64,000 nucleotides of DNA from Syngnathus acus (Eukaryota > Chordata > Actinopteri > Syngnathiformes > Syngnathidae), in the NCBI RefSeq assembly GCF_901709675.1, contig NC_051097.1, forward strand, positions 9,276,039 through 9,340,038, read 5' to 3'. Position numbers and translations under genes: made by a program. The notes under the pieces are model-generated. The model did no database searches, had not been told where the DNA came from, and saw only the letters and a list, made by a program, of their open reading frames with translations. Positions 1 to 13,307 of this stretch are shown piece by piece (within the stretch, counting starts at the first letter, position 1; each line of letters opens with the position of its first letter).

Positions 1-2495
1 CTGCCGGCACGAGAGCGCAGTGGGTTGGCTCTCATTGCGAGGAGGTTTAACCCTCTACTGGCTTTACCCCCACATTCCACACCTCACTTGTGTCGGAGAA
101 GAGCCGAAAATGAGACCAAAGTATTGGGACACGCGGTCATGACGCATACAGTCAATTGCTTTCTTGCGCTATTCAGTGAGAAACGTTTGTCCATTGTTAA
201 AATAACGAATTATGTCATTAATTATGATTTCCGTGTTTTATTTTAGAATGTGATTATGTCTAATTTATCAGAATAGAATAAACCTAACAAAATAAACGGA
301 ATGATGAAGGGTCATGTACCAAAGTCGTTTTGTCCAAATTATTTTAGTATTTTTAAATTGACTCGCTGTTTTCTGTTTTACAATCTTAAAATGACTGATA
401 TAAAATTTCAATATTATTACTTTTAATTTAATCACATTAGCTGGTGCTTAATTGAACCTCTATGTATATATGTTGCAAAAAGTAGGTCATTTATATGTCC
501 CAAAAAAAAAAAATCCCATTTAACCAGCATCAAAATGTAACCTGTGTTGATAGACCGCCTTGAAATAAAAGACACTAATAGGGACAGTGATCCTGAAGGA
601 CGAACAGAAGGGGCAAATGTCTTTTAGGCAACAGGTGATCTAGAATGCGTGCACAACATGAACATCAAAGTCAAATGGGTTGTCATGTCTGGCGGGGAGA
701 GTGACATGTTATGTCACGCATTACGTCCCTGCTGCAGGCACTGTTCGGACCATCTAACCTCTACACCGAATGCAATTTCTGAACTCAAGCGGTGGGCGAA
801 ATAGTCCAGTTATGACACAACTACGGCTCCATGTGATGATGATTGCTCTCTGATAATTGAAACAATAATTTCTTGATGACCGTAACCTCTGATCAGGGCA
901 TCCCTACTATTTATTATACTGTTAGGCTAGTAAGTTTTAGTGCGCTCGACCGATCGCTACAGGTGCCTGGAATGAGTCGGGAATGTTGGCGAGCAGCCAG
1001 ATTTAACAGTTGCTGCCAGTGCAAGAGTTCTTTGTCAGACTGTCAAAAGCCGCCTAAGGGCAGCCATTCTCCTGGCCGGCCGCTGAGGGAAGTGACCAAA
1101 CGTTGCTGGCACTGGCGTTAATGCTTTGAAGACCATCTGGAGGGGACTTACCAAGACCAGAAGACTAAGCGGGAAGAACCGCTCTGCGAAGATCGAAGGC
1201 CGCATATGAAGGCGCATTTTACGAGCTTTGTGTGGGGAAGTATAAACTCGAAAATCCGAGGTGGGTGTTTGGCGACAAAAAAGGATGTCAAGAAATGTCT
1301 TCCGCTTATCTAGTCACTGCCTTACTTTTTGTTTTCCCTGTTAATCCTTTAAACATTTCCAGGTATTTTGTCGTCTGTGATGTAGCGGTCACCCATTTTA
1401 ATCCTACCGCCACCCAATTTTAATCTCACATCCGACTAGCCATTGCTCTCTTTTTTTTATCCCTGTTTCAGGTTTATGACCTTTTTTGGTTCAGAATTCT
1501 ATTAAATCCACTAGGCGGTTACATTTGTCTAATCTGGCCTTTTTTTAATAACCTTTTCGATTTTACACACTCGTTCTCCTGTAAATTGACTTTACGGGGA
1601 CCTCTGTAACATACCACAAACATTTTTGGGGACTCTAACATCTGATTTATTTGGGTTTTTAAACATGGGGAAAAGAACTGCATATGAAAAAAAAACATAA
1701 AAAACAGCCAGTACTGGCAAAATTCCAATTTAGAGGTTCCTTTGTTTCCGTTTGTTTGTCTCGGTTTACACCAATGAGTTCCCCATCATCCATCTCTCCG
1801 TGTGAGTCCTCTTGCTTTATAGTGAGTATGTTGACCTTTACACCTGCCATCCTAATTCTTCCATGGCTCATTTCCCTCTCCAGTGTCAGGGCTCATGACC
1901 AGATCAAACTTGAAGATGAGGATAAACTTCAAGGTCAGAGTGCGTATCTGTGCATTTGATCACAGCATGGCTCAGCAGAGAACGACACTCAGATCTTTCC
2001 CCGTATCAACAAAGACAGGTCACGGAGTTCTTTGATAGTTCCGTCATGTTCAGGAATAGAGTCCCAGGCTTTAAAAAGGAAAGACATCTACACCGGCCGC
2101 TCATGCTTTTGTATGCATCCTTTCTAAAAGATTGAAATTCAATAGGTCATTCGATGTCTTTGCAGATTAGATATAAATCAATAGCCTGCACAAATATTTG
2201 GACAACTTTGCATCGCATGGAATCCCTAAAACAGTTGAGCCACGGGTAAACACACAGTTTTAATTGCTTAATCCGTTTCATTGGTTAGCTTAACACACAT
2301 AACTTTAAAATGACTTTCGGGCTGCTCGCAACTGAATTTGTCACTGATAATTATCAAATCAAACACTTTCAGATTTTTTGCTTTTTTTTTTTACTTGTAG
2401 TCTAGAGTCGTGTTTGGTGAAAATCAATTGAGAATGACACAGTCCAATCGGATGCAATCACATTTTGATTGCGTATTCAAATTCAAATCTCTAGC
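1..2495. other. Intergenic, no gene recognised
   Basis: AT-rich DNA with short open frames only on both strands. I see no conserved protein motif, tRNA-like cloverleaf, or repeat beyond short A/T runs (for example the A run at about 500-513). Confidence 0.6.
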
Positions 2496-2499
2496 TCAG

Positions 2500-2768
2500 G
2501 GATGTCAAACTCATTTTTGTTGCGGGCCGCATCGTAGTCATAATTTGTTTTCCGAGGGCCATTTTGACTGTCAAGGTCGTATACAGTATAGGCTACACAA
2601 CAAACTGATGAATGAACTAGTTTTGAAATAAAAACAGTATTTTAAATACCGTATTTTCCGGACTATAAGGCGCACCTAAAAACCTAAAATTATAATTTAT
2701 CTTCATGGGCTACATAAAATGATGTGACGGGCCATATCTGCCCCCCCGGGCCTTATGTTTAACACCTA
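2500..2768. mobile_element. hAT-like non-autonomous element, interrupted copy
   Basis: Begins with GGGATGTCAAACTCATTTTT and ends with GGGCCTTATGTTTAACACC, a degenerate inverted terminal repeat of the GGTGTCAAACTC family, with GC-rich subterminal segments (GCGGGCCGC, GACGGGCCATATC). A fragment of an unrelated palindromic MITE lies inside it at 2647-2690, so this copy is the older of the two. hAT membership is inferred from the terminal sequence. Confidence 0.6.
2647..2690. mobile_element. Fragment of palindromic MITE nested in hAT-like element
   Basis: TACCGTATTTTCCGGACTAT followed by AAGGCGCACCTAAAAACC matches one end of the copy at 58591-58816. The other end is missing. Confidence 0.65.
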
Positions 2769-3718
2769 TCTTGTATGTCTCGTAAGTCAGACAAAAAGTT
2801 CAAAGCATCATCATGCGCACCTCTTATGCAATTGCATGTGTAGCGGATGTTTCTAGCAGGGAAAAAAGGAAATGCTTATATTGACACGGGCCTGTGGTCT
2901 CAGCTCATGCTGACTTTAGCGTTATGCTAATCAGCTCTTCCGCTGGAAATTTAGCACACTGTGCAACACCTTCCTTTTTTTTTTGCACAAATGTTCTTCA
3001 ATTTGGGGAGATGAAAATTACATATATACATATAATATCGGGGGGAGCCAAGAAAGTAATGATTCAATTTGAGAGCATAGCCAAGTGATTGTCGTCATAG
3101 CAACCGAGTCACAAAGCAAAGGATTAGTGGGCAATGGTCTAACCTTCGGCTCGTTCTTCTCCTGCTGAGTGGAAGATATTTGACAAATGAAAATACGTGA
3201 CCTGAACGCATTTTAAAGTCAGGAGCCACTTGAGCGCAGCTGATGATTAGGATAATATATGATAGAGAAAGTGATAGTCTTGCTTTATAGATTCATATTT
3301 TGTGTATGAATATGCTATAAGTAGAACATGTCATTTTGGCCTTGGCCACAGAAACGCCAAGAATTCCGTGACAGTGTTGCAAGGTACTGCTACGTTCATA
3401 TAAATAGCTAATATTAATGGGCCGCGCATCCGCAGTGTCAGCCGGTCCAATGACATCGTGGAGTCTCATATTTCAATGAGCCACTCGAGTCAGCACGTAC
3501 TTTATTTCTCGGGATTTTTCTATTTTTTTTTTTGTTTTGCACAGGCAGAGGATTACTGGCTCTGCAGGATGGCTCCCCCCGTCGAGATAGCCGGCCTGGA
3601 ATCATCACATACACCGTTTCTTTTTTGGAATCCTCATGCCGACATTTCTCTATCACCAGCGGGGCTGCGTCAGCCCTGCTCCAAAATATTCAGGCATTTT
3701 CTTTGTGACTTTTTTTCA
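2769..3718. other. Intergenic, no gene recognised
   Basis: Nothing recognisable; short T runs and small open frames without protein motifs. Confidence 0.55.
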
Positions 3719-3719
3719 T

Positions 3720-3985
3720 AGGTGTCAAACTCAAGGCCGGGGGGGCAAATATGTCCAGCCGCATCATTTTATGTGGACCCCGAGAACAAATCAAATTTAT
3801 GTCAGTGCTAAAATTGCAAATTGTTTTCACTTTTGAAAAATAGAGATATTGATAGCATTTTTTACAATTAATTTTTTTTTCGTTTTTTTTTAGACTTGAA
3901 AACTAGTTATTCATCAATTTGCTGTGTAGTCTATACTGCATATAATACGAGGCCTTCATACATTTATTTGGGTTGATAGGAAACT
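3720..3985 (+). mobile_element. hAT-like element, 5' part
   Basis: Starts AGGTGTCAAACTCAAGGCC, followed by the subterminal motif CGCATCATTTTATGTGGACC. It shares an internal segment (CATACATTTATTTGGGTTGA) with the copy at 6560-6722, then fades without a clear 3' terminal repeat. Confidence 0.65.
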
Positions 3986-5960
3986 TTTCTGACTCTGAAG
4001 ATACTGAATGTGTTTTTTTGTCGAGATATTAACGGTTGAGTGGATAGAAAAAAATGGTTTCGTTCACCGTCCTCACCTTCAGGCTGTTCAATACCCAGTT
4101 GGGTATTGTAATGCAATCTCATTGCACCTTTAATTGTCCAGATTTTCTAATTTGCCCAAGAAACGAAATAAAAGTTTACGAGTGCTGTGGCGGGGATCAT
4201 TGAACCGCTCATTGGACCACTGTGGCGGTAATCATCTTCTCCTCGCTTGCTATATTCTATAATTAACCTGCTAAAGAAAGCCTCAGACAGCCACTAGAAA
4301 AAGATGGATTGTGCTCATCGTTTTTTTTTTTGGTGGATTGCGTTTAGGCGACATAACAAGATGGCGGATACAAACGTGACAGACATATAACGACTTGCGT
4401 TCAGTCGACCGAAGTTGATTGCCTGACATGTTGGATGTCTACGGAGCACACGGGGGACACTGTTAGGCGGTGTCAATGGGGACGAGTCCAATTACAGCAT
4501 GGAACAGGTGTTGTAAAAAAATATATATATATATATACGTATAAGGCTGGTGTCAATATTGTTGGCGGAATGGGATCCGTGATGACACTATAAAGTTTTT
4601 AATGAATATATCTGAATAACTAAGCTGAAATGATATTTTGTGAAGATGAAAAAAAAATGCGAGAAGACTGAAAACTGGAACATCAGCAAATTGAGTTGTG
4701 CCACGAAAATGACTCTATAATCTATTTTTTTTTGTTCTCGTTCTTGAGCCTCAACATGAAGAACCATTTTTGTTGCACGTGCACCTTTTAAAAGCTGTTT
4801 TTAACCCCGCTCAACTTTAAGGTTAGTCAGCGCACATTATTTTCATTACTTACATTCATGAATAATAATATTAATAAAAAGCTTTTTCCTGTAACACCGT
4901 CTAGAAATATTTCAGAAGTTGAAAGTGGCAACCGAGCCTTTCTGTTTTGGGATGGAAAATCTATCAAATGTGTGCATATCTGGTCGGAATATGAGCATCG
5001 GTGACATTACACAATTATTTTTTTCTATATATGGATTGATCAAATCCATATTTTCTTAAATTTTTAATTATTATAGGTGGATTGACCATATTGTCTATTC
5101 TTATTTCCCGTCCTAGTCACTGCTCACCCTGCTAAAACGTGATTAGAATCTCATTCCACCAGGGCTCTCATTAGGATTTTTAAATGACTTGATTAGGTTT
5201 CCACAACACACACACAAACACACACAGATCTGTGATAATACTGACTGTCTGCAGTTTTCCTCAATCATCATTTACGAAAAAACGAATAATGGCGATTGTA
5301 TCTGATCTAGTCGTATGTTAATTAATATATATCAATTATTCGACATTTGCGCCTTTTATTGTTTCGGTGTTCCCCAACTTTTGGAAAAAATTACGCACCA
5401 CTAAGCAGAAATGTGCCAAAAATGGACATCTGACATCTGGAGCCATGTTAAGTGTGTATCGGGTTAAGTATAATTAGAATGTATGTGTTTTTCAGGTGCT
5501 GTGTGTGTGATTGCATAGTTGCTCAGGTGTCTTTTTCATTTTGTGAGTGTGTTAGTTTGTGCAACTCTTTTTGTGTGTCGTTTTAGAACTCCCAAGTGGC
5601 CAGTCTGCTGTCAGTCACATTGATGCGGCGTGACAGCACATCTTCCTAGATCGAGCCCAGCCAAGAACCTTCTCTCTCTTTCACTTAATGCTGCTTTTTC
5701 TCTCTTCCTGCTTTCTTTCTCCCCCTCCTTTCTTTGTCCTCCCATTTCCATTTGTCTCATCTGTCATTTAGATCCTGCTTTTTCTCACTTCACCTTGCAT
5801 TCTCCATTCAAAGGTATTCAACTCCATGCATAATCAGAGAGGAAAGTCAGGAGGAGGCAATCCATTTGTTTACTTCCTGTGTCTTTGTCACATAATGTCA
5901 ACAAATATAAAAGAACCGTTCTGGTGAAAGACGCTGATCGGCCAAACGCTGACTTCCAGT
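3986..5960. other. Intergenic, no gene recognised
   Basis: AT-rich, with an AT microsatellite near 4517-4540, a CA tract near 5204-5226 and a CT-rich stretch near 5668-5790. A YY1-like motif AAGATGGCGGA is at 4358-4368. Confidence 0.55.
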
Positions 5961-6133
5961 TACCGTAATTTTCGGACTATAAGTCGCACCGGAGTATAAG
6001 TCGCACCAGCCATAAAATGCCCAAAAAAGTGAAAAAAAAACATATATATGTATATAAGTCGCTCCTGAGTATAAGTCGCCCCCCCACCCAAACTATGAAA
6101 AAAACCGCGACTTATAGTCCGAAAATTACGGTA
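5961..6133. mobile_element. Full palindromic MITE with perfect 27-bp terminal inverted repeats
   Basis: Left end 5961-5987 (TACCGTAATTTTCGGACTAT...) and right end 6107-6133 are exact reverse complements. Inside are repeated AAGTCGC/AGTATAAGTCGC motifs. It carries no coding capacity. Ends start with TA, which would fit a TA target duplication. The cleanest of five copies in the window. Confidence 0.85.
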
Positions 6134-6559
6134 TTTTGTTGACTATTGTTTGTGATGAAATGATGGGCAATTTTCTTTTCATAACGAGACAAATCCCTTG
6201 AGGGTGTTTATCACAGAATGTACAATATTTAATAACTGGCATCACTTTCCAGGAGGTGCCATTAGTCTGTCATGTAACACCAAAAGGACTTAAATTATAT
6301 TGCGGACAACATTTGATGAGCTTGCAGCATTTTGCCCAACTACTGTTTTTTTCTCTTGCCGGGTTGCTCGGATTAGTATAAAAGGGTTCATATCAATCAG
6401 ATTAGCATTTGGATGTTTAAAAATAGCAGACACGAAGATATACTCGAGCATCTTGAACACAGAACCATGCTAGAGCGTTTAAATGTTCTAATATAAATAT
6501 GACCTTTACTTGTAAGTTAGCATTAGTGTTTTTTTTTTATATTTGACCAGTTTTTACTC
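6134..6559. other. Intergenic, no gene recognised
   Basis: Nothing recognisable apart from A/T runs. Confidence 0.5.
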
Positions 6560-6722
6560 GTCTGATTTAAAAAAACGAGTTATTTGTCAGTTTGTTTTGT
6601 AGCTTTTACTGTGTATAATATGAGGTGCTCATACATTTATTTGGGTTGACAGTCATAATGGCCCTCCGAAAGAAGCTATGACTACAATGCGGCCCGCGGA
6701 AAAAATGAGTTTGACACTCCTG
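6560..6722 (+). mobile_element. hAT-like element, 3' part
   Basis: Shares CATACATTTATTTGGGTTGA with the copy at 3720-3985 and ends CGGCCCGCGGAAAAAATGAG followed by TTTGACACTCCTG, the 3' terminal repeat. Its 5' half is missing or diverged. Confidence 0.65.
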
Positions 6723-9700
6723 TGCTAGCATGATCAGTGTTTGCGCTCGCAGAAAAACTTTATGATCCTTTTGTCAATTGACATTGTGTCTTTATGTCTA
6801 CTCGTTACGATCGCTGCATCAGCGCTAAGTCTCACTTCACAAATTTACACTCACCATAGCATAACTTTATTGATTCATTCGCTGACCTAAACAGTCAGGG
6901 ACGTGATAATTAATATTCGCCGAACCGTCCAAAAGGTCACAAAAGTAGCAAGGCTGCTTTCATTGCTATTCTCGCTGTTGGGTCCATGCGGCAAATATGC
7001 TGTCAACATCTTAAATAGTTCATTGCGGTATGGGAAGCTAGAGACTACCACGTATTGTGTCACCAGAGCTTTGGGAACAACATTGGGGTATAGCCTTCTG
7101 TTCAAGGACACTTCAAGATGGCCTCCCGGGGAGGAGGAAGGGGGGGCATCCCAGGCAGATACCTCCTGGATCACATCAACACAAGTTAAAGATCTTGACA
7201 GGTGAATTGAACTTTCAGTCCCCCCCCCCCCCAAAAAATATTTTTGAGACGGAAGAGCCACTGCTGCGTTCTGTGCAGTCGAAATACAAAGTCCGGGAGA
7301 CACTGCTATCCTTAATAATGACTAATGACCTGACAGACTTTAAAATAAAGTGTTGCGCTCAGTTTTATTGGGTTCCATTATTTATAATCATATCAGTGTG
7401 AGTGCAGGAATATTAAAAGAGTCACAAGACAGAGAAACTCTGCTAATGCTTCTTTATACTGATATTACAATTGCAATATTTTATGACAAAAAATTATAAA
7501 ATTTTATAATTTTGGTCGATTCAGTATTAAAAACCCAGCAGGTAAAAATTTAATTTGTTCCGGAATATTAGATTTCAGGTGAGGTTAACAAACTCAAATT
7601 ACAAATGAAATACCTGTTGATGAATGATAGAACTCATTTAAAATAAATTTACAAGGAAGGAAATATTTTTACCTCTTCCTAAAAATGATCCAAATGACAT
7701 CACGACACAATCTTCTCTTCACCTGCAACCTTTACGGATCAGATGTGAAAGTGCACAGCCGCTGCCGAGTGCACAGCATAGCAAGCATGTGTCCCAAGGG
7801 TCGGGCGTGAAGGTTAAAGAGAGGAGGGAGGTCACCGCCGCTTATCATTTTGAGTGTCATTTTGGAGTCTTACTCTGGAGGCTTAACGACACACTCCATG
7901 TACTGAACCATATAGATAAGCACGCGCGGGTACGCATGCGCACACGCTTCCGGCAATTAGCTCCATCCACAAGGACGTAGAAAAATTAAAAAAGATATTT
8001 ATCACTGCATCAAGAGAGAGAAGTCACTCATACATCCAGTCGGGGAGAAGAGACAGGAAGTGAGGTGGCGACGATTTATTTCGGGGTGCGTTCAGACATT
8101 AGAGCAGACTGTCTCTCACTTGCAGCATGGGCAGAATTTACCACAATAGGTCAGGTGTTAATGTGATTTCCTTGCTTACATAATCTGCACCCCCCCCATA
8201 AGCTCATAGAGGCGCGGGCCAACTCTGTCGAGTCAAGTCTGCAATTTTTGCAGACTCTTCTTTCTCTGGTAGGCATGCAGGGACGGTAATCGCAGGGAGA
8301 AGCGGATCGGGTCGAATCTTTTCTTGCTATTTGTTGGAATATTTTGTTTTGAGTTTGCTGAAATGAAAGCCACAGAGAATATATTTCCTGGGGATTTGTC
8401 GTTTTTTTTTTGTATACCTTAAACTCAGTTGATGATGTCTGGCAATGCCAAAAAGTGGAAAAAAATACCGGATTGTGTCTGTCTGGTTCTCTGACTTTGT
8501 TCATGGCGGAATCACAAATGCGATGATAGACACTTTTGTTTGTTAGTCTTAAGTCACTTCTTGTTAAATCGACAATGAAGTCGGCGACATGTTGGAATCG
8601 GGCACATATTGTTCCATTCAGATGGCGGATTGACATTTTGCTCTCAGTCATAGGGCAAACTTTTCATTCATTGTTATAATTGTGACTGATTTGTTGTTAT
8701 TTGTCAGTCAGCGACTCAAGCACAGCAGCAAACATGGCCGCAGGTTTCTTGTTCTTTAGGACTGTCAACCGATGGAAAGCCTGCAGCTTCATTACACTCA
8801 TGTTAAGCCGGCGAGAGACGACAAGGGCATATGCGAACCGCCTCAGCGTAATGATACTGATTATGTACACTGTCATGTAATGATATGATTGTTGTGGCGG
8901 GGTGAGAAGTCGAGATAACATCAGGCTCGCAAAAGTTTTTCCCAAATTGCTTCTTGTAATCGCAGCATCTTGATATGTTTCGTTTCATTTTCCGTAGCTC
9001 TGAAATTAAAAAAACAGCAGGAAGTGAAAAAGTGGATTTTCCTTACAGTCATCGTCAAACACTGGCGGATCTAGAAGGGGGGGCATGGGGGCACTGCCAC
9101 CCCCCCCCATTGTGAACTACTTTGATGTGCTTGTTTCTTTTTCTTTTTGAGAGCTGCACCGCAATTTATATCTGACACCGCATTCTGTCGTATGCCATTC
9201 ACAAAAAACTTCAAATGCTAATTAGCGACGGCAGCGTTAAAATCTTCTTACCTCATAAATTTCTCCCAGCGAAGAAGTTTAAAGAGACCTTGCTAATAAA
9301 AGTTTATGATTCATTAGAGAGGTGAGCCAGGTGGTCTAAAATCTTTTTTTTTTTATTTCCCGTGGACATTTCCAGCTGTTGCTTTTCTTCACCGTAGTTG
9401 CATTAATCTCACATCTGGGCCGTCATTAACTTGATCAAATAATTTCCGTACTACAAATCCTTCATTTAGGTTGACTCCCATGCGTTTTGTCTCGCAATAT
9501 AAAATTATTTTACAACCTTGAGACTTTTTCAAGTGCATCTCAACCTTCCCTGCGGTTTCTGTCCTCTTTCTCCATCTCTTTACACATGAATAATTGTTGA
9601 ACGAGGGCATGTTTTTTTTCTTTTACCCCCCCATCCAGCTTTCATCTTTTTACTTGTCCAATATATTTCCGTCACAACCTCTGTATATCTTCCACCAGCA

Positions 9701-11780
9701 TAACTTTCCTCTCGTGGGAGCTTTTACTGGAGTTTGGTGCTAAAAAGCACACACATATAAATTAATAGAGAAGTGCATGACTCCAGATCAGCATTCTCAA
9801 AATCTTACTACCCTGCACTCTGTACTGTCCTAGTTAAATTTGATCGGACTTTACCGTCACCCTGTTCCCATTATTTTACCTCTACCGCCCCTCCGGCAAG
9901 TCTAATAGTGCAGAACAATCAGTTTTGAGTCTTGGAGTGGTGATCAGTAGAACAGTTTACGTTTTATTATCCGGCGGAATTAATGCAGTCGATACAGATC
10001 AGTGTGGTGATGAAGCCGAGTGAGTCAGGACCAAGTCGGAATCAATAACACTCTAAACTTTATGATGGCCATAAAATGCATGCATACACACCGGGATGGA
10101 TTTACAACAAGTGTGCGTTTAAAAAAAAAATGACGCTGTTGTAAAATAGTCTGTAAAAATAAATAAGGGATGCTGTTTGTCATTTTTCGGGGAGAATCTG
10201 AAAAAAAAAAAATGCTTCTCAGCAAACTGCGAATCCAGATAAGATATTTGGCTTTCTATATTTGTAAATCTCAATTAATCCATTATGAGGACCCTACGTT
10301 GACGAATTTCTGCACAAATCCCCTTCACACAAGGTCGAGATTTAAAGTGCATATCTTGAAGACACAAAGAAACATCATTAGTTGAAGCTAGGCTGGCTTT
10401 TGAGTGAGGCGTTAGAAATATTTTATATAGTAGACGACTTGAAATGCATATTAATTACTTCAAAAGGTCTCGGCACATCAATGCAACTCATGTTTGGCTT
10501 TAAGGCTTCATTTAAAGTTGAGGTCAGACTCCAAGGATTTTTTATATTTTGACAGAAGATGGAATAAGTAAAAACGATTCAAGATCTTAATAAACATTTG
10601 TCTCCTGCAAAATCTTGTCAGCACCTAAAATGTATGTACTGACCCTTAGTTTGAGGAGATTTTTTTCAGTCTACGTTGGATATATCGATCAGGATGCTTC
10701 AACAAATTCAATTCTGGATACGATGAGGTAACGATAATTTCGTTTCCCATTTTCTTTTCATAACCGACAATCAGCTTTGTCCACACCCACAACGGCGCAA
10801 AAGAACAAAACACCAAAACAAAGTCTAGCCTGCCAATCCGCAGATTTTAATCGACTGTCTTCTTCCCTTTCCCACCTGTCAGGTTGTGATTAGTTCTTTT
10901 GTATTCGCTTCCCTTGTTTTTTTTTCCATTTCTGTCGCTTTGTCTTCCATATTGTCTAATGTGTTTGTGTTTTTCACCCTCAAGGTTTTCTAAACAGGAT
11001 TTATCATTTTTGTCCAAAGTTTTTCTGTCTTTGGCTTCACCTGCCTTCACACTACAAACAGGATTATACAAATGGAGGCAATCCTCTTTCCCTCGATATG
11101 TCCCAGTTTTAGAATCCTGGAAGATCACTATAACTTGTAATACTGCTACAGTATACACTCAATTTATAATATGTATTTAAATAAGACTTGTAGGTCAGTC
11201 ATGGGTTTGCAAGTTTTATTTTGAATTTTTCATTTTCAAATCCTTACTCAAATTTGCTTGCTGTGCTTTCGGATGGATCGAAATAGCCACAACGTGTTTT
11301 CGAAAAGTGTTACGATTAGGAGGATTACATGCCTCGGTGAGTGTGAAAATGTCGTTTACATCAACTATAGCCAATCGTGTGACTCGCAAGTCTTTTTTTA
11401 AATGCAGCGCATGTGTGTCTGTGGTGTTGTGCAATGTCCAGCCCTAATCCCACTTTGAGAGAAGCAGCCACATATTTTAAATTGAATAGCTACCCAGTGG
11501 GCTCTGTTAATCTTCGATTTCTGTATTGTGCATTGTGCTTGCGCTGCATGCATACAGGATTTTGAAGCTGCAGCCAGCGATTGAACGCCTAAGTCAGATA
11601 TTTGGAAAACCACTAGTGAATTTACTATCAGAAAATGAATGAATGGCAAATATTGGCTTGGTTCAGTTGAATTTTATGCATATTTGCATGATGAGAGTTT
11701 GCAACTTTGTGGAATATATTCCCCATATATGAAAGTGGTGTTTATCAAATCGCGGTCCTGAATATAACTACTTGCTGAAG
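6723..11780. other. Intergenic, no gene recognised
   Basis: No supportable gene. Open frames at 6887-7303 (-) and 8151-8651 (-, 166 codons, the longest here) lack known motifs, splice partners or biased codon use visible by eye. A G-run/C-run palindromic patch at 9060-9110 (GGGGGGGCATGGGGGCACTG, then CACCCCCCCCC) looks like a transposon end but could not be paired. Confidence 0.55.
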
Positions 11781-11986
11781 ATATATTATTTTATAATTTC
11801 TATTATTATTTTTTTTTTTTTATCTAAAATTCTATATATATATATATATATATTAATTTTTATATAAATGAAATATATTTATATTATATGTATATATATT
11901 TTATCTTTAAATTTTTATGTAAAATTCTATCATTTTTATTCTTTTTTCAATTTTTGTATAAATGAAATATATTTATATTATAATGA
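11780..11986. repeat. AT-rich block with tandem duplication
   Basis: Nearly pure A/T. Two imperfect copies, about 11821-11889 and 11917-11986, share AAAATTCTAT at the start and ATAAATGAAATATATTTATA at the end. An (AT)n run sits at about 11833-11852. Confidence 0.7.
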
Positions 11987-12995
11987 AATGCTTCTCGCAA
12001 ACAGTGTCTAGAATTGGTATGTCCCATCAAACCCTTTCCAAATATCCATCTGGCTCCTTCTACATTTATTGGAACGTATTTTTTAGTTGACAGCCGTAAT
12101 AATAGCACATTTGCGCCTCGGATCAAAATTGTCATACATGATACAGTGACACAAAGCTGTGCCAGACCATGTTTAACATCTACTCTAAAAAACGCTTTCC
12201 AATAAAAGCTGACATTGAACACATTGCTGCCAACTCACTCGACTCTTTAGTACAGCAATTACACAAAGTGGTGACACATATTCGATATAGATCCATGGAT
12301 TATCCCAATATAACCTCACAGGCTAGTGTGAAATGAGTCCGTCTCCACATCATAAAGCTAGCAATGCTCTGGCAGTCATACATCCCGAGAGTGTCCACAA
12401 GATGAGGTCGCAACGCTTGATGAAAAATTGTGAAAAGGATTCCAAACAGACCGCACATGGTCTGGAGCAGCCAAGTTGAGCTTCCAACCAGCTGCTCAGC
12501 TTCAACGAGAATGGACTCGGGAACCAGAGTCCGCAGCGAGTGGGGAGGAAAGGTGGCTGATTCACAAACAAACTTGAAAGTGAGGATGACGAGCACGGTG
12601 CTGTGAGATGGGAGGGGGGGAGCAGACAGATGAAGGTACATGGAAGTCGAACGGGACGGGAAGGATGCTGATGGAAGGAGACAAGGGAGAGAGGCGGAGT
12701 GAGAGACAGATGCTCAAAGAGTACAGAGCCAGCATGTGTCGACACCGTCGTAATTGCCATCTCATGATGGACCGTCTGAGTGGGAAGTTGAAAAAGGCCA
12801 GAGGCTGAGATAACACGGTGAAAAACTCAATTTGACATTTTGTGACATGAACTATGGTGCTTAGGCTACATAACAAGCAGAATAAGCTTCACATATTGGC
12901 CAGAACGTTGAACTTGACATCGGCGCTTGCTGAACTGGACGTTTCCATGATCGTGTAAATGAACTCACTCCCCTAATTTTTAAGCTAATTTACAT
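11987..12995. other. Intergenic, no gene recognised
   Basis: Open frames of 100-136 codons on the minus strand (12300-12876) translate as low-complexity Ser/Pro/Leu-rich protein from a purine-rich top strand; not considered genes. Confidence 0.55.
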
Positions 12996-13307
12996 CGGTG
13001 TCAAACTCGAGGCCCAGGGGCCAGATATGGCCCGCCACATCATTTTATGTGGCCCGCGAAGAAAATTTTTGCATTGACTTACTAAAATTACAAATTGTCT
13101 TCACTTTTTAAAAATAGAGATATTAATTTTAGATATAGATTTATTATATATCTATATCTATATATATATATTTAGAATTTAGATATAGATTTATTATATA
13201 GATATATCTATATCGAGAGAGAGAGATTATTATAGATATAAATTTAGATATAGAATTTTAGATAGCAATTTTTATTGCCTGCTACATTAATGAGTTTGAC
13301 ACCCCTG
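12996..13307 (+). mobile_element. hAT-like element with both ends and an internal AT expansion
   Basis: Opens CGGTGTCAAACTCGAGGCCC, contains GGCCCGCCACATCATTTTAT, and closes ATGAGTTTGACACCCCTG. The interior from about 13115 to 13265 is an expanded (TA)n/(GATATA)n tract with self-complementary segments and a GAGAGAGAGA stretch. Confidence 0.75.

Noticed and set aside
8151-8651. 166-codon open frame on the minus strand
   Set aside because: The longest intergenic frame, but it has no recognisable domain, no splice or promoter context, and a protein composition like random AT-rich DNA.
9056-9112. G-run/C-run palindromic patch as a transposon end
   Set aside because: Looks like an element terminus, but no partner end or second copy was found.
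12300-12876. Overlapping minus-strand frames of 104-136 codons
   Set aside because: Ser/Pro/Leu-rich translations of a purine-rich top strand, in three overlapping frames; compositional.
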